64,000 nucleotides of DNA from Cepaea nemoralis. Taxonomy: Eukaryota; Mollusca; Gastropoda; Stylommatophora; Helicidae. Shown in pieces: positions 59,481 to 64,000 of the stretch. The position numbers and the translations under genes were made by a program. Positions within the stretch are counted from its first letter, which is position 1; the number at the start of each line of letters is the position of its first letter. Location of the stretch: assembly GCA_014155875.1 (NCBI GenBank), contig JACEFZ010012596.1, forward strand, positions 1 through 64,000, read 5' to 3'. Below the pieces are notes generated by a model, which saw only the letters and a list, made by a program, of their open reading frames with translations, ran no database searches and was not told the DNA's origin.

Positions 59481-59623
59481 CACAAAATATTATTACTATT
59501 ACACACCTATAGATGATATCTCACCAATTGTCAGTGTATACATATATGACCAATGTTTGCAATGGCCTGATCTCTGTGGATTAACATTCATTGTAAACAA
59601 CTGTAAAATTGTCTTATACTCAC

Positions 59624-59680
59624 CTCTTGAAGTTTTATTTTCAGTTCCCTGATTTGTTTGTTCAGCTGTTCTGCAAAAAG
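59624..59680 (-). CDS. Partial coiled-coil exon (fourth relative of the array)
   Basis: The donor GTGAGT lies at 59618-59623. The open frame before it reads LFAEQLNKQIRELKIKLQE and is phase 0 at the donor, like the three exons at 61111-63125 (RELKANPQE). Its 5' part is replaced by a LINE fragment at about 59683, so it may be dead. Confidence 0.5.
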
Positions 59681-59682
59681 CT

Positions 59683-59830
59683 CGGCAAGGTAGTGTCCTG
59701 TCTTCTCTCTTGTTCATAACCTATATGGACAGCATATGTAAAGAAACCAGTCAAACAGAGACCGGAAAAACGCCACATGACGAACAGAACACAGAAGAAG
59801 AACCAACGGCAAATTACACCATTAAAGAAC
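59683..59830 (+). mobile_element. LINE RT fragment
   Basis: The plus translation SICKETSQTETGKTPHDEQN, then TEEEPTANYTIKE, matches 19950-20070 (NICKETSQTETARTPHDENT). It starts within the RT palm and is cut on both sides. Confidence 0.8.
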
Positions 59831-60076
59831 GCTATGCCCAGTAATTAGTTTCAGTTTTATCGCGATCTCGAAATAATCGGAGAATTTAACATCATTAGTA
59901 CGCAAAATCGCCCGTTATCGGTGTCGCAAAAGAAGGTAGTCTAATTGGCCACGCCCATTTTCAACTCCAGTGATGTCATTGGATACCCACAAGTCCTACT
60001 TTATACATGAAAGACATGCATATCTGTGTAAACGTTTCCACAGTCATAACTACCTTGGAGTTCCGTAACTGAACAA

Positions 60077-60306
60077 CAGGCCCTCAAGGCTATAGTTGAC
60101 GAAAAATGTTTGGGTCTCTTTGAATGTGATATTTAGGCACCAGACGACCTGAAAGAGTACTTTGCTGAGATGCCTCCCATATTCAAGAACACAGAGGTGT
60201 CGAGAGACATTGGCGACCTTATGACAGAATGCGCCACAAAACATAACCTACTGATTACTCCAAGTCGGACTTTGGTCAGCATTTACTTTGGGAAGAAAAT
60301 TTTATA
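60077..60306 (+). pseudogene. DNA polymerase B-like fragment
   Basis: The plus frame reads IVDEKCLGLFECDI, a stop, APDDLKEYFAEMPPIFKNTE, then LMTECATKHNLLITPSRTLV and IYFGKKIL. I recognise this from family B DNA polymerases of large mobile elements in invertebrates (Polinton/Maverick type or relatives). It is a short internal piece with one in-frame stop and no catalytic motif. The family assignment is from memory and moderate. Confidence 0.5.
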
Positions 60307-61110
60307 GATTGGTATCTATTCCATGGCTTAGCAGTCACACACATCTAAAATACAATAGAGTATTGACCTGTTAATTGTTTAAACAATTTGGACACAGTGT
60401 CTAATGCAAGACGTCTATTTGATGTCTATGTTTCACATGTATACAGAGATGTCTATGTTTCACGTGTATACAGAGATGTCTATGTTTCGCGTGTAAACAG
60501 AGATGTCTATGTTTCACATGCATACAGAGACATATATATATCTATACATAGATATTAATGTCTCGTAAGTATAAAGATATGTTCATGGCTCACATGTATA
60601 CAGATATGTTTAAGTTTCACATATATACATGGATATGTATGTTTCACATGTATACAGAAATGTCTATGTTTCATGTGTATACAGAGAGTCCATATTTCAC
60701 ACGTATACCGAGATTGTTATGTCTTGCATGTATAAAGAGATGTATACAGAGATGTCTATGCTTCACATGTATATATAGATGTAAATGCTTCATGTATATA
60801 ATGAGATATCTAACAGAGATCACCATGTTTCACATATACACAAATATGTCTATGTTTCACATGTACATAGAGATATCTATCTTTTATGTGTATACAGAAA
60901 GTCCAGTTTTCACATTATACAGAGGTGTCCATACTGCACATGTATAAAGAGACGTAGATGTTTTACATGTGAACAGAAATGTCTATGTCCAGAGTGTATA
61001 AAGAGATGTCTACATTTCACATGGAAACATGTATGCCCAATGTTTACAATGGCCTGATATCTGTAGACTAACATTCATTGTAAACAACTGAATAATTGCC
61101 TTATACTCAC

Positions 61111-61284
61111 CTCTTGGGGATTTGCCTTCAGTTCCCTGAGTTTTGTGTTCGACGCTTCTGCCTCATCGTGGAATTTCTTTTCTGTGACCTTCGAGTCATC
61201 TCTATTCAACTCTTCTATCTGTTTCTCATAATCGGTTGATTTATGTGGATTATTTATTGAATTTGCAGACTTTAAATGCCTTGA
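61111..61284 (-). CDS. Coiled-coil exon, copy 1
   Basis: Acceptor TATTCCAG precedes TCAAGGCATTT, and donor GAG|GTGAGTATAAG lies at 61105-61110. The exon is 174 bp (58 codons), phase 0 at both ends, and fully open. The peptide includes STDYEKQIEELNRDDSKVTE and KKFHDEAEASNTKLRELKAN, a charged heptad-like coiled coil. The family is not recognised. Clean splice sites and frame in a zone of decayed repeats suggest a real exon. Confidence 0.72.
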
Positions 61285-61965
61285 CTGGAATATTAAATAT
61301 TAATTTCTTTTTTTCTGATTGTAATAAGTTGTTTAACATAAAGGGATGTTTCACATGTATACAGATTTGTCTATGTTTTACATGTATACTGAGATGTATC
61401 TGTTTCACATCTATACAGAGATATTCATGTCTTGTCTGTATAAAGAGATATTCATGGTTCACATGTATACAGATATGTTTATACTTCACATGCATACAGA
61501 GATGCCTATTTTTTCACATACATACAAAGATGTCTATGTTTCACGTGAACGCAGAGCTTTCCATGTTTCACATACAGAGATGACTATGTCTCACATGCAT
61601 ATAGAGATGTCTATGTTTCACATGCATATAGAGATGTCTATGTTTCACATTTATACTGAGACATTCATGTCTCATATGTATAAAGTGATGTTCATGTTTC
61701 TCATTTGTACATAGATGTCAATGCGTCACGTGTATAAAGAGATGTCTAATAGAGAAAATCATGTGTCACATCAATACAAATATGTTAATGTTTTACCTGT
61801 ATACAGAGATGCCCATGTTTCACATGTATACAGAGATGTCCATGTTTTACATGTGGACAGAAATGTCTATATCTAGAGTGTACATATATAACCAATTTTT
61901 GCAATGGCATGATCTCTGTGGACTCACATTCACTGTAAACAACTGAATTATTGCCTTATACTCAC

Positions 61966-62136
61966 CTCTTGGGGAATTACCTTCAGTTCCCTGAATTTTG
62001 TGTTCGACCCTTCTGCTTCATCTTGGAATTTCTTTTCTATGACTTTCGAATCTCTTTTCAACTCTTCTGTCTGTTTCTCATAATCGATTGATTTCTGTGG
62101 ATTATTCATCAAATTTCCAGACATTGAATGACTTGA
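61966..62136 (-). CDS. Coiled-coil exon, copy 2
   Basis: Acceptor AATTCCAG, donor GTGAGT at 61960-61965, 171 bp (57 codons), phase 0-0, open. The peptide has NNPQKSIDYEKQTEELKRDS, then KVIEKKFQDEAEGSNTKFRE. It is very close to copy 3 and differs from copy 1 by one codon deletion and scattered changes. Confidence 0.72.
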
Positions 62137-62954
62137 CTGGAATTTTAAATCTTAATATTTTTTTTTTAATGATTGTCATAAGTTGTTTAACGTAAAGAGA
62201 TGTTTCACAAGTATACAGAGATGTCATTTTTTTCATGTATATAGAGATGTCTGTGTTTCACATGAATACAGAGATGTCTATGTTTCACATGTATACAGAC
62301 GTGCCTATGTTTCACATGTATACAGAGACATCTATGTTTCACTTGTTATCGGAGATGTCTGTGTTTCACATGTATACAGAGATGTATATGTTTCACATAA
62401 AGAGATGTCTGTGTTTCACATGCATATAGAGATGTCCACATTTCCCATGTAAACAGGGATATTATTGTCTCGCATGTATACAGAGAGGTCTATGTTTCAC
62501 GTGTATACAGAGATGTCTATGTTTCACGTGTATACAGAGACATCTATGCCTCGCATCTATACATAGATATTAATGTCTAGTATGTATAAAGAGATGTTCA
62601 TGGCTCACATGTATGCAGATATATTTACGTTTCACATACGTACATAGATGTCTATGTTTCACATGTATAAAAAGATGTATAATGAAGATGACCGTCTTTC
62701 ACATTTATACAAATATATCTATGTTTCACCTGTATACAGAGATGTCCATGTTTCACATGTATACAGAGATGTCCATTTTTCACATGTACACAGATATGTC
62801 AATGTTTCACATGTTGACAGAAAAGTATATGTCCGGAGTGTATAAAGAGATGACTACATTTCACATGTATACATATTTGATCAATGCTTGCAATAGACTG
62901 TTTTCTGCGGGATAATATTCATTGTAAACAACTGAATAATTGCTTTATTCTCAC

Positions 62955-63125
62955 CTCTTCGGAATTTGCCTTCAGTTCCATGATTTTTGTGTTCGACCCT
63001 TCTGCTTCATCTTGGAATTTCTTTTCTATGACTTTCGAATCTTTTTTCAACTCTTCTGTCTGTTTCTCATAATCGGTTGATTTCTGTGGATTATTCATCA
63101 AATTTGTAGACTTTAAATGACTGGA
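62955..63125 (-). CDS. Coiled-coil exon, copy 3
   Basis: Acceptor AATTCCAG, donor GTGAGA at 62949-62954 (weaker than GTGAGT in the other copies), 171 bp, phase 0-0, open. The peptide has NNPQKSTDYEKQTEELKKDS, then KVIEKKFQDEAEGSNTKIME. It is the most upstream copy in the reading direction. The next upstream exon, if any, is not visible before a LINE at 63612. Confidence 0.72.
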
Positions 63126-63611
63126 CTGGAATTTTAAATCTTAATATTTTGTTAATGATTGTGATAAGTTGTTTAACGTAAAGAGATGTTTCACAGGTAT
63201 GCAGAGATGTCAATTTTTCCCATATATATAGAGATGTCTGTGTTTCACATGTATACATACATGCCTATGTTTCACATGTATAGAGAGACATCTATGTTTC
63301 ACTTGTTATCGGAGATGTCTATGTTTCACATGTATACAGAGATGTATGTGTTTCACATAAAGAGATGTCTGTGTTTCACATGCATATAGAGATGTCCACG
63401 TTTCACATGTAAACAGAGATATTATTGTCTCGCATGTATACAGAGATGTCTATGTTTCACGTGTATACAGAGATGTCTATGTTTCACATGCATACAGAGA
63501 CATCTATGCTTCGCATCTATACATAGATATCAATGTCTAGTATGTATAAAGAGATGTTCATGGCTCACCTATATACAGATATGATTAAGTTTCACATATA
63601 TACATAGATAT

Positions 63612-64000
63612 GTATCTAATTCCCCTGCCGAAGCCTGGCAAAGACCACACAAAAATTCAAGGATATCGAGTAATCACCATGCAGAATACATTAGGCAAGC
63701 TGCTGGAGAAGTTAATTGCCAGAATAATATCAAGCCAGCTAGAGAAGCAAGGCGTTTTCCCCACCTACCATAGGAGGGTACCGTCCCAAAAGAGAAACTT
63801 GGACCAATGCAGCAGTTTTTGACCATGAAGTTTATGAAGGTTTTCACTCAGGCATTGAAACCTTTGCTGCACCGATTGATCTTGAGGACGCGTACAACAG
63901 AGTCCCATTGGATTTTCTAATGCTTCAGCTTCTTGAACTCAAGATAAGTCCGTTCCTACTTAGTTGAATCGCTGAAGCCCTCTTCCAACGGAAAGTAGCT
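63612..64000 (+). pseudogene. LINE reverse transcriptase, start only, runs off the window
   Basis: The plus translation YLIPLPKPGKDHTKIQGYRV, then ITMQNTLGKLLEKLIARIIS, followed after a frameshift near 63770 by TWTNAAVFDHEVYEGFHSGI and IDLEDAYNRVPLDFLMLQLL. These are RT fingers and the first catalytic Asp motif, similar to 31969-33425. An in-frame stop lies at about 63964. It abuts the minisatellite directly. Confidence 0.85.

Larger units (their letters stand above)
60425..63610. repeat. 27-bp minisatellite around the coiled-coil exons
   Basis: Units such as GATGTCTATGTTTCACATGT then ATACAGA, 27 bp each, in blocks at 60425-61045, 61340-61880, 62190-62880 and 63180-63610. They are interrupted by the exon-bearing segments. 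Because 27 is nine codons, long plus frames appear with a nine-residue period (MSMFHMYTE-like). I treat these as artefacts. The blocks plus exons form units of about 0.85-1.0 kb. Confidence 0.9.

Noticed and set aside
59930..59965. Promoter with GC-box and inverted CCAAT (GGGCGTGGCCAATTAG on the minus strand)
   Set aside because: Suggestive but isolated; no transcript start or first exon can be tied to it.
60558..63389. Secreted repeat protein with MSMFHMYTE-type repeats on the plus strand
   Set aside because: Period 27 bp gives open frames in several registers; units shift frame, and real splice signals lie on the other strand.

Overview
This window looks like nuclear DNA of an animal, probably a lophotrochozoan and perhaps a gastropod mollusc. 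That is an inference from the spliced genes, the GT/AG introns, the mix of LINEs, tRNA-derived SINEs and Ty3/gypsy-like LTR elements, and the long microsatellites. Nothing is bacterial: there are no operons or ribosome binding sites. Most of the 64 kb is repeats and broken transposons. Only two host loci are supported, both on the minus strand.

Host locus 1 is a TNF-receptor-like gene. Exon A (54843-55761) encodes a signal peptide and a long cysteine-rich ectodomain. Exon B (46545 down to 45945) encodes one more cysteine-rich module and three hydrophobic segments. The two exons join in phase (phase 1) across an 8.3 kb intron that has received a 4.2 kb LINE (46580-50788, 12-bp target duplication), SINEs and minisatellites. 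Exon B is cut by an 8.16 kb LTR retrotransposon (37781-45944, 5-bp target duplication GTAAT). The rest of the exon lies at 37748-37780. Host locus 2 is an array of three near-identical coiled-coil exons (61111-61284, 61966-62136, 62955-63125), each phase 0-0 with intact splice sites, in introns made of a 27-bp minisatellite. A fourth, damaged relative ends at 59624.

Layout: 1-3260 gene-free, with a duplicated repeat segment and a hAT-type MITE (2511-2902). 3264-4018 is an (ACT)n tract. 4096-10905 is a 43-bp satellite containing a 2.45 kb higher-order duplication. 10915-23820 holds SINEs, microsatellites and a mosaic of LINE families. 25648-26725 is a broken copy of a conserved invertebrate gene family. 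26730-30470 has nothing recognisable except tRNA-like SINE heads. 30575-36960 holds nested LINEs and a pogo/Tigger-like transposon. 37781-45944 is the LTR element. 45945-55761 is the TNFR-like gene. 55975-59480 is a second, older LTR element of the same kind with a LINE nested in its gag. 59624-63610 is the coiled-coil exon and minisatellite zone, with a DNA-polymerase-B-like fragment. 63612-64000 is the start of a LINE reverse transcriptase that leaves the window.

The main story is the order of events. Both LTR elements have the unusual Ty3/gypsy pol order with integrase ahead of reverse transcriptase, as in Gmr1-like elements. The one in the receptor exon is young by its LTRs but already lacked key coding parts, so it was probably moved by proteins from another copy.
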